From contig JACDAS010000192.1 in the NCBI GenBank assembly GCA_013695295.1, positions 1 to 18,861 on the forward strand: a stretch of 18,861 bases of DNA, read 5' to 3'. Source of the stretch: Actinomycetota bacterium (GTDB taxonomy: Bacteria > Actinomycetota > Thermoleophilia > Gaiellales > Gaiellaceae). Shown piece after piece: positions 7,005 through 13,199 of the stretch. Each line of letters opens with the position of its first letter. Positions within the stretch are counted from its first letter, which is position 1. Made by a program: the position numbers and the translations under genes. The notes beneath the pieces were generated by a model, which made no database searches, was not told the DNA's origin, and worked only from the letters and a program-made list of their open reading frames with translations.

Positions 7005-8023
7005 GGCCGCGAGAGGAGCTTGCGGTAGACGTAGAGCCTGCGCGCGAGGAGCGCCCGGCCCTGCCGGAGCCGCGAGTCGACGTTCATCGTCTCCCAGCGG
7101 TCGAGCGGGAGCCAGCTCCGAAGCAGGCGCGCACGGCTCGGAGTCGCGCCGCCGTTCCGCTCGTAGCCGAGCTCCGCGGCCAGCTCGGCGGTGGCGAGCT
7201 CGATGAACGCCGCCTCGCGGGGGGTGACGACGCCGTCGGCGGGTCGCTGCAGGTCAGCTATCGGGTGCTCCGGAGCCCGATTCGGCTGCTCCCGCAGATG
7301 CCTGCCGCCGAGCGCGGTCTGCAGCTCCGGCTCGGCGGGCGGGCGGATCCCAAGCCAGTCGCAGATCTCGGTGACGACGCGCGTCGGCTCGCTGCAGAGC
7401 TCCTCGTAGCGGACGAGCAGGTGCCGGTCCGGGTCACGACGGCCGACCCCGAGCACGTAGCGCGCGTGCGGCAGCCACCGGCGCTCGAGGAATGTGCGGA
7501 GCACGTCGCCACCCTGGAACCAGAAGGGCTTGCGCTTGACGACCATGTCCGTGCGCTTCAGGGAGGCGTAGTTGGCCGAGGGATCGCGCACGAGATGGAG
7601 GAGGCGGAGCCCGGGGAAGAGCTCGAGATAGCGCCCCGGGTCCTCGACCTCGATCGTCTTGAAGCCGTGAATCGCCTCGGGGGACAGGCCGGGCGGCGCG
7701 TAGGCCGCCCGGACGCCGTCGAGGAATGCCTCGAGCCTCCGCTCCGGAGGGCCGCTCGAGGCGCGGAGCGCGGCGAGGGGGTCAGCGTGGGGCTCGTGGC
7801 CCTCTTCGAGGCGCCCCAGGTAGGTCTCGCGCAGCTCGGCGAGCTGCCCCTCGGCCCAGCGGTCGAGCGAGCCCGGCTCCGAGGCGAGCCAGTCACGCAG
7901 CTCGAGGAAGCGGAGCTCGATCGGGTAGATCCAGAGGTCCGGGCTCCCGTCGAGCAGCCGCATCAGGAGCGTCGAGCCGTTGCGGCCGGCGCCGAAGATC
8001 CCGAGAGCGGCGCGCTCCTGCAT
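7001..8023 (-). CDS. PAPS-dependent sulfotransferase family protein
   Basis: Transfers sulfate from PAPS to an acceptor, here probably a sugar hydroxyl of the glycan or its lipid carrier. The 340-residue protein has the 5'-phosphosulfate loop GAGRNGSTLLMRLLDG (residues 11-26), PELRFLEL-like helix (IELRFLELRDWL) and the 3'-phosphate motif HLVRDPSANYASLKR, followed by the ERRWLPHARYV and LLVRYEELCSEP blocks of Sulfotransfer_1/3 proteins. The C-terminal 60 residues (from about ATPSRARLL) are basic and may touch the membrane or acceptor. ATG at 8023 is the first gene of the minus operon down to 3168; it has no Shine-Dalgarno sequence but a predicted -10 six bases upstream. It is divergent from the methyltransferase across 44 bases. 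Acceptor identity is unknown. Confidence 0.87.
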   Translation of the reverse strand: MQERAALGIFGAGRNGSTLLMRLLDGSPDLWIYPIELRFLELRDWLASEPGSLDRWAEGQLAELRETYLGRLEEGHEPHADPLAALRASSGPPERRLEAFLDGVRAAYAPPGLSPEAIHGFKTIEVEDPGRYLELFPGLRLLHLVRDPSANYASLKRTDMVVKRKPFWFQGGDVLRTFLERRWLPHARYVLGVGRRDPDRHLLVRYEELCSEPTRVVTEICDWLGIRPPAEPELQTALGGRHLREQPNRAPEHPIADLQRPADGVVTPREAAFIELATAELAAELGYERNGGATPSRARLLRSWLPLDRWETMNVDSRLRQGRALLARRLYVYRKLLSRP

Positions 8024-8029
8024 CGGTCA

Positions 8030-8035
8030 AGGGTA
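8030..8035 (-). promoter_or_regulatory. Predicted -10 element (TACCCT) of the sulfotransferase-to-HAD operon
   Basis: TACCCT, six bases (tgaccg), then ATG at 8023, so the mRNA would start at the ATG. It would drive the five coupled genes down to 3168. No clear -35 hexamer is visible upstream. Confidence 0.45.
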
Positions 8036-8053
8036 CGCGAAGGCCCCCCGGCC

Positions 8054-8059
8054 TATCCT
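8054..8059 (+). promoter_or_regulatory. Predicted -10 element (TATCCT) of the methyltransferase gene
   Basis: TATCCT lies eight bases before the GTG at 8068, with no Shine-Dalgarno sequence between. Within the 44-base divergent gap it is 18 bases from the opposite-strand -10 at 8030-8035, so the two promoters probably compete or share a regulator. Confidence 0.4.
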
Positions 8060-8067
8060 TCGGCGTC

Positions 8068-8808
8068 GTGTCCCGCGAGACGCTGTTCGAGATCCCCTAC
8101 GACCCCGACTGGGGCTACGAGCGCTCGTTCTTCCTCGACAACGAGCTCCGCTATACGAAGATGCACCGGCTGCTCCGGGAGTCACTCGGCGACCTCGCCG
8201 GACGTCGCGTGCTCGACCTCGGCTGCTGCCGCGGGCTGCTGCTCGAGCGCTTCCGGGCCTATCCCGGCATCGAGCTCGTCGGGCTCGAGATCGACCAGGA
8301 GGAGACCCGGCTCGCGCAGCGGCGCGGCCTCAACCCAGTGCGGCACCACATCAACCGCTTCGACGGCGACCGGATGGTCGCCAGCCTGCCCTTCGTGGCG
8401 GAGAGCGCCGACATCGTCCTCGCGGGCGAGATCCTCGAGCACATCGTCGACACCGAGGGGTTCCTGCGCGAGATCCGGCGCGTCCTCGTCCCGGGAGGTG
8501 CCGTCTGCCTGTCGACGCCCAACATCCTCTGGTTGAAGCACCGCCTAGGCGTCCTCCGTGGCCGGTACCCGGACGCCCTCGACTACCGGCTGCGCTACGG
8601 CGACGACTTCGGCCACGTGCGGCTCTTCGGGCCGGAGCAGCTCCGCTCGCTGCTCGCCGAGACGGGATTCTCGGACGTACGCGTGGTCGGCAAGCGGCTC
8701 GGGCCGATCTCGAGCCTCGAGACCCTGGCTGCCGCCGTCCTCGACCGGGCCGCCGACCGGCTGCCTGGACTGAGCGACAACCTGATCGCGGTGGCCTTGC
8801 GCGCCTGA
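8068..8808 (+). CDS. Class I SAM-dependent methyltransferase
   Basis: A 246-residue Rossmann-fold methyltransferase. Motif I is VLDLGCCRGLLLERF, followed by the acidic residue at the end of strand 2 in VGLEIDQEE, motif IV-like SADIVLAGEILEHIVD, and the post-motif helix FLREIRRVLVPGGAVCLSTPN. This arrangement is that of Methyltransf_11/UbiE-like enzymes common in glycan clusters, where they methylate a sugar hydroxyl or a lipid-linked terminus, sometimes as a chain-capping step. The GTG at 8068 is chosen because it matches the start of conserved-looking sequence (SRETLFEIPYDPDWGYERSFF) and follows a -10; the open frame upstream is antisense to the sulfotransferase. It is the only plus-strand gene between the two minus operons. 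Acceptor is not predictable. Confidence 0.88.
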   Translation: MSRETLFEIPYDPDWGYERSFFLDNELRYTKMHRLLRESLGDLAGRRVLDLGCCRGLLLERFRAYPGIELVGLEIDQEETRLAQRRGLNPVRHHINRFDGDRMVASLPFVAESADIVLAGEILEHIVDTEGFLREIRRVLVPGGAVCLSTPNILWLKHRLGVLRGRYPDALDYRLRYGDDFGHVRLFGPEQLRSLLAETGFSDVRVVGKRLGPISSLETLAAAVLDRAADRLPGLSDNLIAVALRA

Positions 8809-8821
8809 GCTTCGCCAGGCG
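8802..8821 (+). other. Short hairpin over the methyltransferase stop codon
   Basis: cgcctg (8802-8807) and caggcg (8816-8821) can pair around an eight-base loop, with the TGA stop at 8806-8808 partly in the stem. No T-run follows, so it is at most a weak 3'-end structure. Confidence 0.3.
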
Positions 8822-8829
8822 GTAGTCGC

Positions 8830-8858
8830 TTGACACGCGGGCCGAGTCGTGCGAGAGT
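8830..8858 (+). promoter_or_regulatory. Consensus-like promoter with no gene downstream (TTGACA, 17 bases, GAGAGT)
   Basis: TTGACA at 8830-8835 is a perfect -35 hexamer; GAGAGT at 8853-8858 keeps the two strongest -10 positions (A2, T6) at the ideal 17-base spacing. The same layout, TTGACG-17-GAGCGT, precedes the ATG at 16561. Here transcription would start near 8865 in a gap with no plausible protein gene. Confidence 0.4.
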
Positions 8859-8864
8859 ACGCAT

Positions 8865-8957
8865 CGTCAAGTCCCTGCAGGCCCTCGGGTCCGCGGGGAT
8901 TTGGCATTTCTGGGGCCGGATCGGTCGCCGGCGCGGCCGCTCCAGGCCCCGGTTTTC
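8865..8957 (+). ncRNA. Candidate short RNA of about 90 bases in the 8809-8959 gap
   Basis: The interval begins at the predicted start of the 8830 promoter and ends in a terminator-like structure: ctggggcc (8910-8917) pairs with ggccccgg (8945-8952), one G-U pair included, followed by TTTTCCTT. A 51-codon open frame from the TTG at 8830 can be read through it, but it is arginine-rich and unconvincing as a protein. Alternatives are a dispersed genomic repeat, or simply the 3' end of the methyltransferase transcript. No known RNA family is recognised. Confidence 0.25.
8910..8957 (+). terminator. Terminator-like GC stem followed by TTTT
   Basis: An eight-pair stem (8910-8917 with 8945-8952) encloses a 27-base GC-rich loop that can pair internally, then TTTTCC. 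It could end plus-strand transcription from the methyltransferase or from the candidate short RNA, just before the convergent glycosyltransferase gene whose stop is at 8960-8962. On the minus strand the stem lacks a T-run. Confidence 0.4.
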
Positions 8958-8959
8958 CT

Positions 8960-10000
8960 TCAGGGCTCCCGGGCGTAGAGGGTGAGCGTCTCCTCGACCA
9001 TGCGCGTCTCCGAGAAGCGCTCGCGGACCTGGCGGCGTGCCTCGCCGGCGAGACGGCGTGCCTCGTCGGGCGAGTCCAGCAGGCGGACGATCGCCTCCGC
9101 GAGTGCGGCGGGGTCTCGCGGCGGAACGAGCAGGCCGGTCTCGCCGTGAACGACCGTCTCCCGGATCCCTCCCACCGGAGTGGCCACGACCGGGACGCCG
9201 GCGGCCTGGGCCTCGATCACGGCGACGCAGAACCCCTCGAAGAGCGACGGGAAGGCGAAGACGTCGAACGAGGCGAGCAGCTCCGGGACGTCCGCTCGGG
9301 CGCCCGTGAACTGCACGTGGTCGCCGAGGCCGAGGCTCCGCGCCTGCGCCTCGAGCTCGTCCCGCAGCTCGCCGTCGCCGACGAGGACGAAGCGCGTATC
9401 GGGACGGCGCGCCACGACGAGCGCCGCCGCCTCCAGGAGGTACCGCTGGCCCTTTTGCTCGGCCAGGCGCGCGACGTGACCGACGAGCGACGCCTCCTGC
9501 CGGAGCGCGGGCTTGGCCGACCCGAAGCGGTCGAGGTCGATGCCGAGCGGCACGACGTGCCCGCGCGGACGGCCGTCGGTGACCCGGTCGGCCTCGGACG
9601 TGTAGATCACCTCCGGCCTCGTCGCCCAGCCGAGCCGCCACCAGAGACGGCCGGCGAGGTTGTCGCGCCGGGGCAGCTCGGGGGTGTGGTGGGTGACGAG
9701 CACCCGGGGAACCCGTGCGAGGCGCGCGGCGACGAGCGCCGGCGGCCAGACGTCGGTGACGTGGACGAGCCGGGGCCTCGCGCCACGAAGCAGGTCACGC
9801 AGCGAAAGACAGTCACGGACCGCCGAGCGCCCCGGGGGAAACGTCTCGACCTGGACACGAAGCCGCGAGAACGGCTCGAGCGCGGGTGTGTCGGGGAAGA
9901 CGAGCAGCACTTCCTCGCGCTCGCGCGCGGCGCGCACGATCGACTCGACGTAGCGCTCGACCATTCCGAACACGGGTGCGCCGTGCAGGAACGCGATCAC
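8960..10000 (-). CDS. GT4-type glycosyltransferase
   Basis: A 346-residue GT-B enzyme, retaining GT4 family type, that adds a sugar from a nucleotide donor at the cytoplasmic membrane face. The start VIAFLHGAPVFGMVERYVESI matches the N-terminal domain opening; the C-terminal donor-binding domain has VGHVARLAEQKGQRYLLEA, FVLVGDGELRDEL, VQFTGARADVPELLASFDVFAFPS and LFEGFCVAVIEAQAAGVPVVAT, with both glutamates of the EX7E motif, then VGGIRETV and GETGLLVPP. GTG at 10000 is chosen because it overlaps the upstream stop (GTGA); the longer open frame to 10051 would add 17 residues. It is the last of four coupled glycosyltransferase genes. Sugar specificity is unknown. Confidence 0.9.
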   Translation of the reverse strand: MIAFLHGAPVFGMVERYVESIVRAAREREEVLLVFPDTPALEPFSRLRVQVETFPPGRSAVRDCLSLRDLLRGARPRLVHVTDVWPPALVAARLARVPRVLVTHHTPELPRRDNLAGRLWWRLGWATRPEVIYTSEADRVTDGRPRGHVVPLGIDLDRFGSAKPALRQEASLVGHVARLAEQKGQRYLLEAAALVVARRPDTRFVLVGDGELRDELEAQARSLGLGDHVQFTGARADVPELLASFDVFAFPSLFEGFCVAVIEAQAAGVPVVATPVGGIRETVVHGETGLLVPPRDPAALAEAIVRLLDSPDEARRLAGEARRQVRERFSETRMVEETLTLYAREP

Positions 10001-11091
10001 GCCACTACCTCGTCGAGGATCCCGGCGAACTCGCGGGCCGTCCGCTCCCACGTGAACCGCCGTGCCCGCTCGAAACCGCGCCGCCTCAGGTCATCCGCGA
10101 GGCCCGGCTCCTCGAGCACGCGCAGAAGCGCCGCGGCGAGCTGCTCGGTCGAGCGCGGATCGCAGAGGAGCCCCGCGTCGCCGACGACCTCGGGGATCGA
10201 GGAGGCGCTCGACGCCACCACGGGCGCTCCGCACGCCATCGCCTCGAGCGGCTGGTAGCCGAAGCCCTCGTAGAGGGTCGCGTCGAGGTAGGCCGCGGCC
10301 CCCGCGTACAGGCGCCGGAGCTCCTCGTCGGAGACGTACCCGACCAGGCGGACATGTCCCGGTGCCAGGCACCGCGAGCCGACGTTGCCCGCGACGACGA
10401 GCTCGAGGTCGCCCCCGACGGCCGCGCGTGCGGCTTCGAAGGCCCGCACGACGGTCTCCGTGTTGTCGCGCGGGTCCGGCGAGGCGAGGTTGAAGACGTA
10501 GCGGTCGCCCGTCTGCGGGGGCCAGGTCCCGGTGCCAGGCACCGGGACCTTGCCGAAACCGACATCGAGGCCCGGGTAGACGACCGGCACCCGCCCCCGA
10601 AGCTCCGGCACCGCCTCCTCGATCTCGCGTGCCGTCGCCTGCGACCCGGCCACGACTCGCGCCGCGCGCCGCAGGCTCGGCTTCCACAGTGCGGTGGTGA
10701 GGAGGTCGCTCGCGCGCTGGTACCGGCTCGCGGCCGCCCGCCGGCTCTCCTCGATCCTGTGCGTCGGCAGCTCGAACAGCCAGACGACGTAGCGCGTCCC
10801 GCCCCAGAGCGGAAGGCGGTCGGTCATCGTCACGACCGCGTCGAGGTGAAGGCGCGCGGCCGCCCGAGGCATCCCCCACTGCTGCCAGGCCAGGAGGAGT
10901 CGCTCGCGGGCGCGTTCGACCCGGACCCCGGTCGGGCGGATGAGAGCCGCTGCTTCCTCGCCGCGCACGAAGGCGACCAGCTCGTGCCCGGTCTCGAGCG
11001 CCGCCAGGCTCTCGATCAGCCGCCGCTGCGAGCGGGCAAGGCCCTTGCCCGCCGGCGCGACCTGGACGGCGTCAATCCCGACGCGAGCCAC
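9997..11091 (-). CDS. GT4-type glycosyltransferase carrying two palindromic repeat insertions
   Basis: A 364-residue GT-B glycosyltransferase. VGIDAVQVAPAGKGLARSQRRLIESL opens the acceptor domain; the donor domain shows RYVFNLASPDPRDNTETVVRAF, LELVVAGNVG, VRLVGYVSDEELRRLYAGAAAYLDATLYEGFGYQPLEAMACG with an intact EX7E motif, SIPEVVGDAGLLCDP. GTG at 11091 overlaps the GT2 gene by 20 bases. The loops VPVPGTGTWPP (before RYVFNL) and SRCLAPGHV (before VRLVG) are encoded by copies of one palindromic DNA repeat read in different frames, so they look like DNA insertions tolerated in surface loops. Specificity is unknown; mannosyl- or rhamnosyltransferase-like function is possible but unproven. Confidence 0.9.
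   Translation of the reverse strand: MARVGIDAVQVAPAGKGLARSQRRLIESLAALETGHELVAFVRGEEAAALIRPTGVRVERARERLLLAWQQWGMPRAAARLHLDAVVTMTDRLPLWGGTRYVVWLFELPTHRIEESRRAAASRYQRASDLLTTALWKPSLRRAARVVAGSQATAREIEEAVPELRGRVPVVYPGLDVGFGKVPVPGTGTWPPQTGDRYVFNLASPDPRDNTETVVRAFEAARAAVGGDLELVVAGNVGSRCLAPGHVRLVGYVSDEELRRLYAGAAAYLDATLYEGFGYQPLEAMACGAPVVASSASSIPEVVGDAGLLCDPRSTEQLAAALLRVLEEPGLADDLRRRGFERARRFTWERTAREFAGILDEVVA
10360..10374. repeat. Palindromic repeat, copy 1, inside a glycosyltransferase gene
   Basis: cggtgccaggcaccg is a perfect 15-base palindrome around a central A. It is part of a 19-base sequence, gtcccggtgccaggcaccg (10356-10374), repeated exactly at 10526-10544. On the coding strand it is read as R-C-L-A-P-G. 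Confidence 0.8.
10524..10550. repeat. Palindromic repeat, copy 2, perfect 27-base palindrome inside a glycosyltransferase gene
   Basis: Perfect two-fold symmetry around A10537 with 13-base arms (left arm aggtcccggtgcc). It contains the same 19-base core as copy 1, 170 bases away. As 170 is not a multiple of three, the core is read in another frame here and encodes V-P-V-P-G-T-G-T. Confidence 0.85.
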
Positions 11092-12001
11092 GGCGGCGGG
11101 TCCTGAGCCGGCTGACGATGTGCTGGGGCAGGAGGCTCTTCAGAGCGAGCGACAGCGACCGGCGCGAGGCATTCCCGGGCGACAGCGCGAGCCCGCGCCA
11201 GAGCAGCCGCCGCGCTCGCGGCAGATCGAGCTCGTCGTAGAGGTAGTCCCCGGCCGCGAGGTAGGCGCTCGAGCGGCCCTGGCGGGCGTGCGGCCGCAGC
11301 CTCTCCGGCAGCCCCTCCCCGGCCAGGAACTCGTCCGCGAAGCGAACGTAGTCAGCGGCCTTGCGAGCACCGCTCCCCATCGTCTTCGAGCCGGCGTGCG
11401 TGCGGTAGGTCGAGAGCGGGCGGGCGAGCCGCCGCACGGGCCCGAGTGCGCTCAGCCGGAGATAGAACTCGAAATCGAAGAAGTAGTAGCCGCGCTCGTT
11501 CAGCGGCCCCGCGCGCTCCCAGGCGCTTCGCCGCCAGAGCGAGCTCGGCTGGACGACGTGGTTGTCGGCGCGGCGAACCATCCGCTCGGGATCCCACGTG
11601 CGCGAGGGCAGGTAGCCCGTCTCGTGTGACTGCGCGTTCGTGTAGAGCGCGTCGCCGTAGACCATGACGACGTCAGGCTCGCTCTCGAGAGTGGCGACCA
11701 TCGCGGTCAGGGCACCCGGAAGCAGCGTGTCGTCCGAGTTGACGAAACCCATGTACTCCCCGCTCGTCCGCTCGAAGCCACGGTTGATCGCAGCGACCTG
11801 GCCGGCATTCGGCTGCTGTGTCCACCAGGCGATCCGGTCGGCGTGGCGACGGACGATCTCGACGCTGCCGTCGGTCGACCCGTCGTCGACGACCACGTAC
11901 TCGACGGCGGGGTAGTCCTGGTCGAGCACGGAGCGGATCGTCTCCTCGAGGAACTCCGCCTGGTTGTACGAGGGCGTCACGATCGAGACGACAGGAGTCA
12001 T
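11072..12001 (-). CDS. GT2 family glycosyltransferase
   Basis: A 309-residue GT-A fold enzyme, inverting GT2 type, adding a sugar from a nucleotide donor. Seen: VVSIVTPSYNQAEFLEETIRSVLDQDYP at the N-terminus, VVVDDGSTDGSVEIVRRHADRI, PNAGQVAAINRGFERTSGEYMGFVNSDDTLLPGAL with the metal-binding NSDD (DXD position), VMVYGDALY, VVQPSSLWRRSAWERAGPLNE and the acidic FFDFEFYLRL block holding the catalytic base position. The last 90 residues (from about SKTMGSG) form a helical tail. ATG at 12001 overlaps the upstream stop (ATGA, 11998-12001). Reading frames extend upstream to 12919 but only as antisense or out-of-frame sequence of the next gene. Acceptor and sugar are not predictable. Confidence 0.93.
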   Translation of the reverse strand: MTPVVSIVTPSYNQAEFLEETIRSVLDQDYPAVEYVVVDDGSTDGSVEIVRRHADRIAWWTQQPNAGQVAAINRGFERTSGEYMGFVNSDDTLLPGALTAMVATLESEPDVVMVYGDALYTNAQSHETGYLPSRTWDPERMVRRADNHVVQPSSLWRRSAWERAGPLNERGYYFFDFEFYLRLSALGPVRRLARPLSTYRTHAGSKTMGSGARKAADYVRFADEFLAGEGLPERLRPHARQGRSSAYLAAGDYLYDELDLPRARRLLWRGLALSPGNASRRSLSLALKSLLPQHIVSRLRTRRRGSRRD

Positions 12002-13179
12002 CCCGCGAGCAGCTCCCCGTAGAGCGCTGCGAGCCGCCGCGCCTGGAGCTCGATCGACAGCTCGCGCTCCGCCAGCCTCCGGGCACCGTCGCCCAGTCGC
12101 CCGCGCAGCTCCGCGTCCGAGAGCAGACGCCGCAGCGAGGCGGCGAGCGCCCCCGCATCGCCGGGGGGGACCAGCAGCCCCGTATTGCCGTGGCGCACGA
12201 GGTCGGGATTGCCGCCGACGTCGAAGGCGAGGCACGGCGTGGCGCAGGCGAGCGCTTCGACGAGCGCGTTCGAGAGGTTCTCCGCGAGCGAGGGCAAGAC
12301 GAAGACGTCCGCTGCCGCGTAGGCCGCGGCCATGCCCGGTTCGTCGAGCCGCCCGAGCGCACGAACCGGTCGGCCCAGGTCGGGAGGCCGCCCCCCGGCC
12401 ACGGCCAGGTCGAAGTCGAGATCGCCCAGTCGCGCAAGCGCCTCGCGCAGCACCGACGCGCCTTTGCGCCGGTCGGCGAGATCCGCCGCAGCGAACAGCA
12501 CGGTCGGTCGGTCGGTCGGCCGCGGGGCCGGCCGGAAGACGCTCAGGTCGACGCCGTTCGGCACCACCTCGATCCGGAAGCGGCGCAGCAGCGGGCTCTC
12601 GCCCGCGAGCTGCGCGAGCCAGCGGGAGGGTGTCACGAGCGTCAGCCTCGCGTGCCGGTAGACGGTGCGCTTCCAGCGCCAGAGCGCCGCCGACGTATCG
12701 CGCGGCAGCGCCGGGTACTCCGCCAGGTAGGGACAGGAGCCGCAGCCGTGCCGCCAGCGCTCGCAGTCGAGCGAGTACGCGACGTGCCCTGTGAGCGCCC
12801 ACTGGTCGTGCAGAAACCAGACCACCGGCTTTCGCCGCGAGAGGAACGGCAGCGCCGTGTGGCTGAAGTAGCTGCCGTGCGTGTTGTGCAGCTGGACGAC
12901 ATCGGCCTGGCGGAACCACGGATCTCCGGCGACGCCGAAGGACGACGGATAGAGGACGTACTGGAGCCCTAGCGGGTCGAGGAGCGACGAGCAGGCACGG
13001 TCGGCGGCGCGCCAGCCCGGGCCGCGCTTCAGCAGCCTGACGTCGCCATCCGCGGTCTGTCGGCGGCCGACCAGCATGCGGGCTGCGTGCCCCGATCGGC
13101 GGAGCTCGCGGTGGAGCCTGAGCGCCGTCCGCGCCGCGCCTCCGCCCGCGTCGGATTCGCTGATCTGGAGGACGTTCAC
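11998..13179 (-). CDS. GT4-type glycosyltransferase (colanic-acid WcaC-like N-domain)
   Basis: A 393-residue GT-B enzyme. The N-terminus VLQISESDAGGGAARTALRLHREL has the GGG.A...L opening, and FLHDQWALTGHVAYSLDCERWRHGCGSCP is a Cys-rich block seen in a subgroup of capsule and colanic acid glycosyltransferases. The donor domain has EVVPNGVDLSVFRPA, TVLFAAADLADRRKGASVL, FVLPSLAENLSNALVEALACATP with intact EX7E, and GNTGLLVPPGDAGALA. GTG at 13179 is the first start of the four-gene minus operon ending at 8960; 20 bases separate it from the plus-strand start at 13200. A -10-like TAGACT lies nine bases upstream. The Cys block may bind a metal or be structural; this is inference. Confidence 0.92.
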   Translation of the reverse strand: MNVLQISESDAGGGAARTALRLHRELRRSGHAARMLVGRRQTADGDVRLLKRGPGWRAADRACSSLLDPLGLQYVLYPSSFGVAGDPWFRQADVVQLHNTHGSYFSHTALPFLSRRKPVVWFLHDQWALTGHVAYSLDCERWRHGCGSCPYLAEYPALPRDTSAALWRWKRTVYRHARLTLVTPSRWLAQLAGESPLLRRFRIEVVPNGVDLSVFRPAPRPTDRPTVLFAAADLADRRKGASVLREALARLGDLDFDLAVAGGRPPDLGRPVRALGRLDEPGMAAAYAAADVFVLPSLAENLSNALVEALACATPCLAFDVGGNPDLVRHGNTGLLVPPGDAGALAASLRRLLSDAELRGRLGDGARRLAERELSIELQARRLAALYGELLAG

Positions 13180-13187
13180 AGCGGGGC

Positions 13188-13194
13188 TAGTCTA
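13188..13194. promoter_or_regulatory. Overlapping divergent -10 elements sharing seven bases
   Basis: The seven bases tagtcta hold TAGTCT on the plus strand (13188-13193), six bases before the GTG at 13200, and TAGACT on the minus strand (13194-13189), nine bases before the GTG at 13179. One symmetric AT-rich patch would thus serve both starts, so RNA polymerase could open it in either direction but not both at once. No consensus -35 is seen for either direction. Confidence 0.5.
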
Positions 13195-13199
13195 GGTCG

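Noticed and set aside
8802..8821. Intrinsic terminator of the methyltransferase gene
   Set aside because: Six-pair stem with no T-run; the stem at 8910-8952 followed by TTTT is a better candidate.
8830..8985. Small Arg-rich protein starting at the TTG at 8830
   Set aside because: The frame can be read through the gap, but the start would sit on the -35 box, no ribosome site is present, and the composition resembles random GC-rich translation.
8849..10258. Long plus-strand frame over the two minus-strand glycosyltransferases
   Set aside because: Antisense to genes with intact EX7E and Rossmann motifs; no recognisable domain.
10356..10550. CRISPR-like array
   Set aside because: Only two copies, 170 bases apart, inside an intact coding frame; no regular spacers and no cas genes.
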